A stretch of DNA of 7,851 nucleotides from positions 1 through 7,851 of the forward strand of contig NVVB01000076.1 of the NCBI GenBank assembly GCA_002402085.1. Reading direction: 5' to 3'. The stretch comes from Gammaproteobacteria bacterium (GTDB lineage Bacteria; Pseudomonadota; Gammaproteobacteria; Pseudomonadales; UBA3067). Shown in pieces: positions 1 through 7,332 of the stretch. The notes beneath the pieces were generated by a model that had not been told where the DNA came from, ran no database searches, and saw only the letters and a program-made list of their open reading frames with translations. Each line of letters begins with the position of its first letter. The first letter of the stretch is position 1. A program made the translations under genes and the position numbers.

Positions 1-975
1 TTTAATCATTTTCCCATTGTAGGCTGGAGCAATTGGCAGGCCCTTTTATCACTTGGAATTTACCTGGCTCTTGGCGTATATGCGGTAAAAAACATATTGA
101 AGAAAGACATTATTGCGTATGGAATCGTGCTCTACTTGATAACTTTTTCGGTAACATCCAACTTGTTTGTGAAAATAGGGGCAACGCTAGGTGAACGATT
201 CATGTTTATACCGTCTTTGGGATTTGCCATTGTTCTTGTAATGGTGATTATTCATTTTTTAGAACGTAATAAGCCTCAAGGTGGAGATGCATTTTATCTT
301 TCCATGAATGCTAAGTCCAAAGCACTCATTGGAATAGTTGTGGTGATTACATTGACTTACTCAGTTAAAACGTACACTAGAAACTTTGATTGGGAAAATA
401 ACCTGACATTGTTCCGTGCTGATATCGATGCGACGCCCAATAGTGCCAGAACTCATTTTTCTCTGGGATCCACGTTAAACACCAATTCAGAATCGGTACA
501 GGACCCTACTGAAAAGGCCAAGATGCTGCAGGAGGCAATAACCGAGCTTCAGAAGACAGTGGATATTCATCCAAATTTTTCGGCAGCGTGGTACAATATG
601 GGTGTGGCATATTTCAATAGCAAGGATGAAGCAAATGCGACGATTGCCTATCAAAATTGCTTGTTATACAATGCATTTGACAAGCAAGCGCTCAACAATC
701 TGGGCGTTATATATTTCAATCGCAAAGAGTACAATGAGGCAATAGCGCACTTCAACAGGGCCATAAAAGCAAATCCTGGCTTCCCCGACCCTTATGCCAA
801 CATGGGTGCAGCCTATCACAATATGGGTGATGCACCAAATGCGATTAAGTACTATGAGCAGGCATTGGGGTTCAACCCAAACAACAGAATGGTCAACAGC
901 AACCTAGCAAAGCTGTACAATACGCTTGGAGAGGATGCTAAATCCGAGCACCACGCTAAACGGGCAGGACAATGA
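1..975 (+). CDS. Membrane protein with C-terminal TPR repeats, GT-C/TMTC-like (5' partial)
   Basis: The frame is open from base 1, so the start lies outside the window; 324 codons are visible. Hydrophobic segments lie at about residues 9-29, 37-57, 66-86 and 108-122. Between the second and third is the motif GERFMFIPSLGF (64-75), typical of the last membrane part of TMTC/DUF1736-like proteins, a GT-C fold family that includes eukaryotic O-mannosyltransferases. After the phrase RNFDWENNLTLF come about four to five TPR units (roughly 145-190, 194-226, 228-260, 262-294, 297-322), with canonical W-x-N-x-G and A-x-x-x-[YF] spacing. The stop overlaps the next gene's start (ATGA), implying translational coupling with a glycosyltransferase. 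The family match suggests a membrane glycosyltransferase or a polysaccharide/glycosylation accessory protein, but the catalytic N-terminal half is not in view, so the reaction cannot be assigned. Codon style differs from the genes right of about 1490. Confidence 0.75.
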   Translation, partial: FNHFPIVGWSNWQALLSLGIYLALGVYAVKNILKKDIIAYGIVLYLITFSVTSNLFVKIGATLGERFMFIPSLGFAIVLVMVIIHFLERNKPQGGDAFYLSMNAKSKALIGIVVVITLTYSVKTYTRNFDWENNLTLFRADIDATPNSARTHFSLGSTLNTNSESVQDPTEKAKMLQEAITELQKTVDIHPNFSAAWYNMGVAYFNSKDEANATIAYQNCLLYNAFDKQALNNLGVIYFNRKEYNEAIAHFNRAIKANPGFPDPYANMGAAYHNMGDAPNAIKYYEQALGFNPNNRMVNSNLAKLYNTLGEDAKSEHHAKRAGQ

Positions 976-1550
976 ACCCAAACTCCATAAGAATCATTGA
1001 TAAATATCTGGGGAGGCCTATTTGTTTTGGCTTAACCATCATGCGCAAGGTATTTCCTGCCAGAAAAGCGGGAAAGCCCTCCTCTATATTGTTCTTGAAG
1101 TTGGTCGAGCAGGGTGCAACGGTATTGGCCTATAGCGCGCTTCAGAAGGCTATAGACCAGGTAGGTAGAGAGAATGTTTATTTCTGCCTCTTTAAAGAGA
1201 ACCGGCCTATTTTAGATATCATGGATGTTATTCCAAAAGAGAACGTCATTGAAATCCGAATGAGTAATATTTTCATTTTTGCGATTGATGTACTGAAGCT
1301 GTTGATCAGATGTAGATCTGAAAAAGTGGATACCACCATTGACATGGAGTTTTTCTCACGGGCCGCGGCAATTCTGGCGTATTTAAGTGGGGCGAGAACC
1401 AGGGTGGGACTGCACCGTTTCAAGAGTGAGCTGCCCTACCGAGGAGATCTGATGACTATGGCCAGAAAATTTTATCGGGATACACCAAGCTACCGAACTT
1501 CAAAACGGTATTTTTTGAATCCGTCGGCCATACCTTTGAACGTCTATTGA
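972..1550 (+). CDS. Glycosyltransferase family 9 (heptosyltransferase-like), 3'-truncated
   Basis: The ATG at 972 overlaps the previous stop by four bases and has AGGA at 966-969. Residues 37-57 (SSILFLKLVEQGATVLAYSAL) match the N-terminal Rossmann strand and glycine turn of GT9 enzymes such as heptosyltransferases. Residues 120-149 (DMEFFSRAAAILAYLSGARTRVGLHR) and LPYRGDLMT (154-162) are also family-like. GT9 proteins usually have 330-400 residues, whereas this frame stops at 192. The 30 residues after about 162 do not resemble the family, and the nucleotide-sugar binding C-terminal half is missing. The last part of the frame (about 1458-1550) instead overlaps sequence that reads well in the frame of the downstream mutase. 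So this is a cut gene, not a short enzyme, and is unlikely to be catalytically active as shown. The intact protein would transfer a sugar to a lipopolysaccharide core or similar glycan at the inner membrane. Confidence 0.7.
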   Translation: MNPNSIRIIDKYLGRPICFGLTIMRKVFPARKAGKPSSILFLKLVEQGATVLAYSALQKAIDQVGRENVYFCLFKENRPILDIMDVIPKENVIEIRMSNIFIFAIDVLKLLIRCRSEKVDTTIDMEFFSRAAAILAYLSGARTRVGLHRFKSELPYRGDLMTMARKFYRDTPSYRTSKRYFLNPSAIPLNVY

Positions 1551-3088
1551 GTGACTTGCCGAGTTTATCCGCCAAAGCCAGTCATAAAAAATCCGTCACT
1601 GCGCCAGCTGCCGAGACTGCTCCAGCAACACCGCAAGAGCCCTCCGAACCCAAAGAAGAAAAAACCTTTAACCGCAGCAACCTGCCCATGGCCGATGTTG
1701 CTCATGAAGAGAAAGTAGACATTTCGCCGCTGATATTCAGAGCCTACGATATTCGCGGCACCGTACCGGACATGTTAAACACGGACGTCATCCATCTCAT
1801 CGGCAAAGCCGTCGCCAGTCAAACCTTAGAAGCCGGACAAAGCGCACTGATTGTGGCACGAGATGGCCGACTGTCAGGCCCCGAACTCAGTGAAGCGCTC
1901 ATCGAAGGCATCCTTTCTACAGGCTGCGACGTCATTAATATTGGCGAGGTTCCTACCCCGCTACTCTATTTTGCCTGCCATCAATTAGACTCTCAATCTG
2001 GCGTCGTCATCACCGGCAGCCATAATCCAGCCGATTACAACGGCCTTAAAATCGTTATCAATCGCGACACCTTATCGGGCGACCAGATCCAAAGCTTATT
2101 GGCTGACATCAACACCAGTCGCTTTAAAAGCGGTCAAGGTCAGCACAGCGAAGCAGAAATCATTCCGCAGTACATCGAATACATAACGGAAGACGTGATC
2201 TTAGCCACCTCGCCTAAGATCGTGGTGGATTGCGGAAATGGCGTAGCAGGCGCTATTGCACCCACACTATTAACCGAACTGGGTTGCGAAGTAATACCGC
2301 TGTACTGCGAAGTCGATGGTCACTTCCCGAACCATCACCCAGACCCGAGTAAAGAAGAAAACCTTAAAGATTTAATCAATGCAGTCATCGATCAACAAGC
2401 CGACTTAGGCTTAGCATTTGACGGCGATGGCGACCGCATCGGCGTCATCACCAATCAAGGCAAGATTATTTGGCCCGATCGGCTCATGATGCTCTATGCC
2501 AAAGATCTACTCATCCGAAACCCCGGCGCGGACATTATATTTGACGTTAAATGCAGTCGGAACTTAGCCGAGCTCATCAGCAGCTTGGGCGGACGGCCGT
2601 TAATGTGGAAAACAGGCCATTCACTGATAAAAAGTAAGCTTAAAGAAACCAACGCATCACTCGCCGGCGAGATGAGCGGTCATATCTTCTTTAACGACCG
2701 CTGGTTTGGATTTGATGACGGCCTTTACAGTGCCGCTCGATTACTGGAAATACTCACCACTGAACTTCAAACCAGTGATGAAATATTCGCAGAATTACCC
2801 GAAGACCTATCAACCCCCGAATTATCCATCCCGGTCCCAGAAGAAGAAAAATTCGCTATTATTGAGCAACTTACCCAACAAGGCCAGTTCGGCAAAGGCA
2901 AGGTCTCTCACCTCGACGGCGTGCGGGTGGATTTCCCGAAAGCCTGGGGTTTAGTACGAGCATCCAACACCACCGCCATTCTTACGGCCCGATTTGAAGC
3001 ACAAAGCCCAGAAGCACTGCAACAAATTCAAGAGCTGTTTAAACACCAACTTCTCGCCATCGATGATACCTTGGCGCTGCCCTTTTAA
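1547..3088 (+). CDS. algC: Phosphomannomutase/phosphoglucomutase, AlgC type, 5' end cut
   Basis: An alpha-D-phosphohexomutase that interconverts mannose-6-P/mannose-1-P and glucose-6-P/glucose-1-P, feeding GDP-mannose, exopolysaccharide and LPS synthesis in the cytoplasm. Numbering from the TTG at 1547 (513 residues): FRAYDIRG at 64-71, phosphoserine loop TGSHNP with Ser158, Mg2+ loop DGDGDR 292-297, sugar-recognition loop GEMSGH 374-379, and phosphate-binding RASNTT 471-476. All key elements are intact and the body closely follows the 463-residue Pseudomonas AlgC. Ahead of it sits a Pro/Ala/Glu/Lys-rich linker (about residues 15-60). The TTG has no convincing ribosome site, and the frame stays open with coding-like sequence back to a stop at 1427-1429, without an earlier ATG/GTG/TTG. 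Some gammaproteobacterial AlgC homologues carry a long membrane/periplasmic N-terminal domain joined by such a linker; I infer that this domain was lost at the junction. An internal ATG at 1688 would give 466 residues, close to ordinary AlgC, but lacks a clear SD. Confidence 0.9.
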   Translation: MSDLPSLSAKASHKKSVTAPAAETAPATPQEPSEPKEEKTFNRSNLPMADVAHEEKVDISPLIFRAYDIRGTVPDMLNTDVIHLIGKAVASQTLEAGQSALIVARDGRLSGPELSEALIEGILSTGCDVINIGEVPTPLLYFACHQLDSQSGVVITGSHNPADYNGLKIVINRDTLSGDQIQSLLADINTSRFKSGQGQHSEAEIIPQYIEYITEDVILATSPKIVVDCGNGVAGAIAPTLLTELGCEVIPLYCEVDGHFPNHHPDPSKEENLKDLINAVIDQQADLGLAFDGDGDRIGVITNQGKIIWPDRLMMLYAKDLLIRNPGADIIFDVKCSRNLAELISSLGGRPLMWKTGHSLIKSKLKETNASLAGEMSGHIFFNDRWFGFDDGLYSAARLLEILTTELQTSDEIFAELPEDLSTPELSIPVPEEEKFAIIEQLTQQGQFGKGKVSHLDGVRVDFPKAWGLVRASNTTAILTARFEAQSPEALQQIQELFKHQLLAIDDTLALPF

Positions 3089-3179
3089 ATTCGTAACCCA
3101 AAATCAATTACTTAACTACAATCTACGTCCCAGAGCCAAGATTCCGCACTCGCAGCGACAATAATTACAACAATAGAGC

Positions 3180-3207
3180 TTTCGAGCGCCTTAAGTTTTG
3201 GTATAAA
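3180..3207 (+). promoter_or_regulatory. Putative sigma70 promoter for argB-slmA
   Basis: Extended -10 box: TG at 3199-3200, one base, then TATAAA at 3202-3207. A weak -35-like TTTCGA lies at 3180-3185 with 16-bp spacing. It sits in the 181-bp gap after algC, about 60 bp before the argB ATG. The gap has no clear rho-independent terminator, so some read-through from algC is also possible. Assignment is by motif only. Confidence 0.5.
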
Positions 3208-3239
3208 ATCCTATCTTCAAAACGCATGTATTTTCGTGA

Positions 3240-4172
<933 letters not shown>

Positions 4173-4201
4173 CTCACCTTAATTAACGTTTAGAACATTT
4201 T

Positions 4202-4822
4202 ATGCCAGCAAGCCCAAACAAAGTGTCTCGTCGCCAGCAGATCTTAGAATCTCTAGCGCACATGCTTGAAGCCTCTCCAGGGACTCGCATCACCACCGCG
4301 AAACTTGCAAAAGAGGTGGGCTTCTCCGAGGCTGCACTTTATCGGCACTTCCCCAGCAAGGCCAAAATGTTTGAAGGGCTAATCGAGTTTATTGAAGACA
4401 CCATCTTTGGCCGAATCAATATTATTGCCTCAGAAGAAATCAGCAGCCTGGATAAGTGCGAGCGAATAGTCACACTGATGCTTAGCTTTGCCGAGAAAAA
4501 CCCCGGCATCACCCGCATCATGACCGGCGAAGCCTTATCGGGCGAAACCCAACGTTTGCACCTGCGAATAATCCAATTCTATGACCGAGTGGAAACACAC
4601 CTAAAACAGATTATTCGCGAAGCCCAACTTAGAGAGAACTGTCAGTCTCGCATTAGTCCGGCAGTAGCAGCCAACTTAATTATGGCCGCTACGGAAGGTC
4701 GGATTAGCCAGTTTGTAAGAAGTGGATTTAAACGCCCGCCCACCCAGGACTGGAAAGAACAATGGGCCTACCTGTCGAATAATCTATTCGTCGGCCTCGA
4801 AGAACTAGAGCCTGCGCTTTAG
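4202..4822 (+). CDS. slmA: Nucleoid occlusion factor SlmA (TetR family)
   Basis: A TetR-family DNA-binding protein that, in E. coli, binds specific chromosomal sites and disrupts FtsZ polymers over the nucleoid, preventing septation across DNA. It has 206 residues against about 198 in E. coli. The N-terminal helix-turn-helix is clear: RRQQILESLAHMLE (10-23), then TTAKLAKEVGFSEAALYRHF (31-50), the SlmA form of the TetR motif, followed by PSKAKMFEGLIEFIED. The C-terminal part contains the family-typical ITRIMTGEAL and AANLIMAATEGRISQFVRS stretches. Its place between argB and pyrE agrees with the E. coli dut-slmA-pyrE order. The Shine-Dalgarno before the ATG is poor (AT-rich leader), so translation may depend on argB read-through. 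Its stop codon is one base from the stop of the convergent gene. Confidence 0.95.
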   Translation: MPASPNKVSRRQQILESLAHMLEASPGTRITTAKLAKEVGFSEAALYRHFPSKAKMFEGLIEFIEDTIFGRINIIASEEISSLDKCERIVTLMLSFAEKNPGITRIMTGEALSGETQRLHLRIIQFYDRVETHLKQIIREAQLRENCQSRISPAVAANLIMAATEGRISQFVRSGFKRPPTQDWKEQWAYLSNNLFVGLEELEPAL

Positions 4823-4823
4823 A

Positions 4824-5489
4824 TCATTCAGCCTCTGAAATAGCAGGCATTCCCCTTAATTCTCTAAGCCGTCGAATATCCACGGCGAATGCCTTTCTCA
4901 ATTGTACCTTTTCGCGCTGTTTTTCTTCGATTAAGGTATAGGCATTGTCTATCTGGCGATCGATGCGTTCCAAACTGCCCAAGATTTCCTTGGTCACCGC
5001 TCGACCCGCACGCTCCAAGCGCGCAGCATGGGCATTTTCACTTTCTTTCTCAATCACTAAACGCTTAATACTACCGTTGGTAATATCAATGCGGATATCC
5101 AACGCTTCCAACTGTCGATTTCGAGCACGTTCAGCATCGGATGGGTCAGCAAAAGTCTTTAATAATTGTTTATCTGCCGCCTCAATAATAGCCCGCTCAC
5201 GTTCTAACTTAACCTTTTCCCGCGCGCCCGCTTCAAGCAGGCTCAACTGCTCAGCAGTCAGTGCCGGCGCCACTATCTCCACCACCACCCCGTAAACATT
5301 CAGGACCGAATAACCCTTTTTAACGTATTGCTGAGGAATTCGATCATCCATCACTGTGTAGCCATTTTCATCCACATAGCGATAGATCAATTCCTCCGCA
5401 AATACCGATGCGGGACAAACGATACCAACAACTGTAACCCAAGCGATCAAAAGATACGGTTGAGCGGAGCGCACTGTCTGACATTGCAT
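4824..5489 (-). CDS. Exported DUF4124-like protein with long C-terminal coiled coil
   Basis: No established function. With the ATG at 5489 it has 221 residues; a TTG at 5498 would add three. A Sec signal peptide is visible: polar start to residue 10, hydrophobic core about 11-30, and a cleavage-like SVFA|EE after residue 31. Cys25 lacks a proper lipobox (preceding residue is Val), so a periplasmic soluble protein is more likely than a lipoprotein. Residues 34-72 (YRYVDENGYTVMDDRIPQQYVKKGYSVLN) match the DUF4124 style, a small beta domain common in gammaproteobacterial envelope proteins. The rest (about 76-212) is charged, Glu/Arg/Lys-rich and helical, with heptad-like leucine/isoleucine spacing, probably a coiled coil. 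GAAG lies four bases before the ATG. It follows pyrE by 37 bp on the same strand and is probably in its operon, although no functional link to pyrimidine synthesis is evident. Confidence 0.8.
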   Translation of the reverse strand: MQCQTVRSAQPYLLIAWVTVVGIVCPASVFAEELIYRYVDENGYTVMDDRIPQQYVKKGYSVLNVYGVVVEIVAPALTAEQLSLLEAGAREKVKLERERAIIEAADKQLLKTFADPSDAERARNRQLEALDIRIDITNGSIKRLVIEKESENAHAARLERAGRAVTKEILGSLERIDRQIDNAYTLIEEKQREKVQLRKAFAVDIRRLRELRGMPAISEAE

Positions 5490-5526
5490 AAACTTCAATA
5501 AAGTCTCTTTTTACGAGTGGCCGGGC

Positions 5527-6186
5527 TTATTGAGAAATTCCATATTGTTGGCGATACGCCTCAATATCGTCGATGTAAGCCGCTCTCTCGGGATAATCCT
5601 GCTTAACAGACTGCAGATAATCCACTACTTGGCTTAAGGTCACGATACTGACCACAGGGATATTAAATTCTTGCTGCACTTCTTGAATGGCAGACTGATT
5701 CCCAGTCCCCACTTCTTCACGATCAAGTGCCACCACGACGCCTGCCGCAGGGGCTTTATGCTCGGCCAAAATGGTCATTACCTCCCGGATGGCAGTCCCA
5801 GCAGTAATCACATCATCAATAATTAACGTGCGTCCCTTTAGCTCAGCGCCTACCAAGACCCCTTTTTCACCGTGCTGCTTGGCTTCTTTACGATTAAAAA
5901 CAAATGGTTTATTGAGCTGATGTTCGTTGGCAAGTGCCACCGCAGTGGTCGTACCGATGGGAATGCCTTTATAAGCAGGGCCAAACAACACATCAAAATC
6001 AACGCCAGCATCGACAATGGCTTGGGCATAAAAACTACCCAATTTAGCCAGCGAAAGGCCATCGTTAAATAACCCTGCATTAAAAAAATAGGGGCTATTT
6101 CTACCTGATTTTAGTTTAAATTGACCGAATTTTAATACGTTGCGCTCAATCGCAAACTCAATAAAAGCCTTCTGATAATCCTGCAT
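5527..6186 (-). CDS. pyrE: Orotate phosphoribosyltransferase
   Basis: Converts orotate and PRPP to orotidine 5'-monophosphate and pyrophosphate in de novo pyrimidine synthesis. It has 219 residues (213 in E. coli). The PRPP-binding motif [12 protein letters not shown] is at 121-132 with Asp124-Asp125. The mobile-loop and active-site positions are present: Lys26, Lys73, Arg99, Lys100, Lys103 and His105, matching the Salmonella enzyme numbering. [11 protein letters not shown] (97-107) is the flexible catalytic loop. The start ATG has GAGG five bases upstream. Unlike E. coli, where pyrE follows rph and is controlled by translation-coupled attenuation in the rph end, here pyrE is divergent from the exonuclease gene and rph lies beyond it, so that attenuation scheme cannot operate in the same form. 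The DUF4124-like gene follows on the same strand. Confidence 0.97.
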   Translation of the reverse strand: MQDYQKAFIEFAIERNVLKFGQFKLKSGRNSPYFFNAGLFNDGLSLAKLGSFYAQAIVDAGVDFDVLFGPAYKGIPIGTTTAVALANEHQLNKPFVFNRKEAKQHGEKGVLVGAELKGRTLIIDDVITAGTAIREVMTILAEHKAPAAGVVVALDREEVGTGNQSAIQEVQQEFNIPVVSIVTLSQVVDYLQSVKQDYPERAAYIDDIEAYRQQYGISQ

Positions 6187-6403
6187 CCATCCCTCAAATT
6201 AACACTTAATACATTGAAAATAATTACAATCCTAAGCAGATTCTACACTCATCAGAATTGCACACATGTTACAAATTAACAAATTTTAGGGCTACTTTTC
6301 CAGCGCCCTGCAAGCCTACTTATAGGTCTGCAAAGCAATCAGACGAAACCACACAAGCCTCGACCTCACTGCACTAATACCCTCAACGTCCTTTAAGGCC
6401 AAA

Positions 6404-6432
6404 CGTCCTTGGGCGACTTTTTAAAGTATGAT
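6404..6432 (+). promoter_or_regulatory. Putative promoter of the exonuclease gene
   Basis: TATGAT at 6427-6432 is one mismatch from the sigma70 -10 consensus and lies 63 bp before the ATG. The -35 at the proper distance (CGTCCT 6404-6409, or GTCCTT 6405-6410) is poor, suggesting a weak or activator-dependent promoter. A TTGGGC at 6409-6414 is only 12 bp away, too close to serve. Confidence 0.4.
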
Positions 6433-6447
6433 AGCCTCGCCCCAAGG
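6407..6447. repeat. Inverted repeat flanking the -10 element
   Basis: The left arm CCTTGGGCGA (6407-6416) pairs with the right arm TCGCCCCAAGG (6437-6447) with one extra C in the right arm. The 20-bp spacer contains the TATGAT element. The symmetry resembles an operator whose two half-sites bracket the promoter; the right arm would begin near the transcription start. No matching regulator is recognised. Confidence 0.45.
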
Positions 6448-6495
6448 TCAAACTGTTCCCTGAGTCCACGGCACTCACCTATAAAAGGTCCATCC

Positions 6496-7272
6496 ATGAA
6501 AGTAGTTTCAGTCAACGTTAACGGAATTCGCGCTTCGGCCAAAAAAGGTTTATTTGATTGGATCCACGCCGAACAACCCGACTTCGTATGCATCCAAGAA
6601 ACCAAAGCCCAAATCCACCAACTGGAAGACCCGCAGTTTAGTCCCGCCGGATACCATTGCTATTACTTCGATGCAGTCAAAAAAGGTTACAGCGGCACAG
6701 CAATCTACGCCAAAGAAAAGCCTAAGAAAGTCCACACCGGTTTAGGTTTCGATATCGCCGACACTGAAGGCCGCTATATTGAAGCTGAATATGGCAACCT
6801 AAGCGTTATCTCACTCTACCTACCGTCAGGCTCCAGCAGCGAACAAGCACAAGAAAAGAAATTTATCTTTTTAAAGCATTTCGAAGATCACTTAAGATCG
6901 TTACGCCGAAAACGCCGAGAATTTATAATCTGCGGTGACTGGAATATTGCCCACAAAGAAATTGACTTGAAAAACTGGCGACCCAATCGAAAGAACTCAG
7001 GGTTTCTACCCGAAGAGCGCCAATGGCTAGACCAGCTTATTGATGACATTGGCTTTGTAGACGCATTCAGAGAAGTCGACACCAACCCCGACCAATACAC
7101 CTGGTGGTCTAATCGCGGCCAAGCATGGGCAAATAACGTCGGGTGGCGGATCGATTATCACTTTGTAACGCCCGGCCTAAAAGACAAGGTCTTAAACGCA
7201 GAAATATACAAAGAACAACGTTTTTCTGATCACGCACCACTCACCATCAACTACGACTTTAAAGTTTCTTGA
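6496..7272 (+). CDS. Exonuclease III family (AP endonuclease/3' exonuclease), crc-position homologue
   Basis: 258 residues from the ATG at 6496, preceded by AAAAGG (6483-6488) at seven bases. It is an endonuclease/exonuclease/phosphatase-fold protein. All exonuclease III catalytic positions are readable: Asn7 in SVNVNG, Glu35 in QETK, Tyr108 in LYLP, Asp148 and Asn150 in GDWNIAH, Asp220 in WRIDY, and Asp245-His246 in SDHAP. The expected activity is Mg2+-dependent AP endonuclease and 3'-5' exonuclease in base excision repair. Over its length it also resembles Pseudomonas Crc (shared LRSLRRKRRE-like segment, LKNWR, WLD, REV, WW, VTPGL), and the pyrE/rph neighbourhood is that of crc. Crc, the catabolite-repression cofactor of Hfq, has lost several of these catalytic residues; this protein keeps them. 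I therefore favour an active nuclease and leave the symbol blank. A catabolite-repression role cannot be judged from sequence. Confidence 0.92.
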   Translation: MKVVSVNVNGIRASAKKGLFDWIHAEQPDFVCIQETKAQIHQLEDPQFSPAGYHCYYFDAVKKGYSGTAIYAKEKPKKVHTGLGFDIADTEGRYIEAEYGNLSVISLYLPSGSSSEQAQEKKFIFLKHFEDHLRSLRRKRREFIICGDWNIAHKEIDLKNWRPNRKNSGFLPEERQWLDQLIDDIGFVDAFREVDTNPDQYTWWSNRGQAWANNVGWRIDYHFVTPGLKDKVLNAEIYKEQRFSDHAPLTINYDFKVS

Positions 7273-7280
7273 TCACCGCG

Positions 7281-7314
7281 TTATAAAGCAGCACATGTAT
7301 GTGCTGCTTTATAA
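7281..7314. terminator. Bidirectional rho-independent terminator
   Basis: A perfect inverted repeat: TTATAAAGCAGCACA (7281-7295), four-base loop TGTA, and the exact complement at 7300-7314. Its AT-rich outer arms supply a short U-rich tail on either strand. It lies between the convergent exonuclease gene (stop at 7272) and rph (stop at 7333), so it can end both transcripts. Confidence 0.85.
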
Positions 7315-7332
7315 ACTTGGCTGAATAACGAC

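Larger units (their letters stand above)
6187..6495. other. Divergent intergenic region between pyrE and the exonuclease gene
   Basis: 309 bp without a credible gene. The pyrE side (6187-6300) is AT-rich and should carry the minus-strand promoter; the best minus-strand pair I see is TTAGGA/TATTAA with 18-bp spacing near 6201-6230, which is weak, and TAGAAT (complement of 6240-6245) is an alternative -10 without a good -35. The exonuclease side holds a TATGAT -10 element, a 9-bp direct repeat AACGTCCTT (6385-6393 and 6402-6410, 17-bp period), and an inverted repeat flanking the -10. No tRNA-like or riboswitch-like fold was recognised. Confidence 0.6.

Noticed and set aside
1178..1423. Minus-strand open frame inside the glycosyltransferase
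   Set aside because: It shadows conserved GT9 sequence and has no family-like motifs.
3155..3160. GCGACA (complement TGTCGC) upstream of argB as a Pseudomonas ArgR half-site
   Set aside because: The downstream AA of the TGTCGC-N8-AA pattern is missing on that strand and no second half-site is seen.
4827..4839. TTCAG-CCT-CTGAA hairpin at the slmA/DUF4124 end as a terminator
   Set aside because: Only five base pairs and no T-run on either side.
5872..6072. Plus-strand and other-frame open frames inside pyrE, argB, the exonuclease gene and rph
   Set aside because: They lie wholly within well-supported conserved genes on the other strand or frame and have no recognisable domains.
6409..6495. 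Longer start (TTG at 6409) for the exonuclease gene, adding 29 residues
   Set aside because: The extension runs through the TATGAT promoter element and the inverted repeat, has no family similarity, and the ATG at 6496 has a good ribosome site and matches the family N-terminus (K-x-x-S-x-N-x-N-G).
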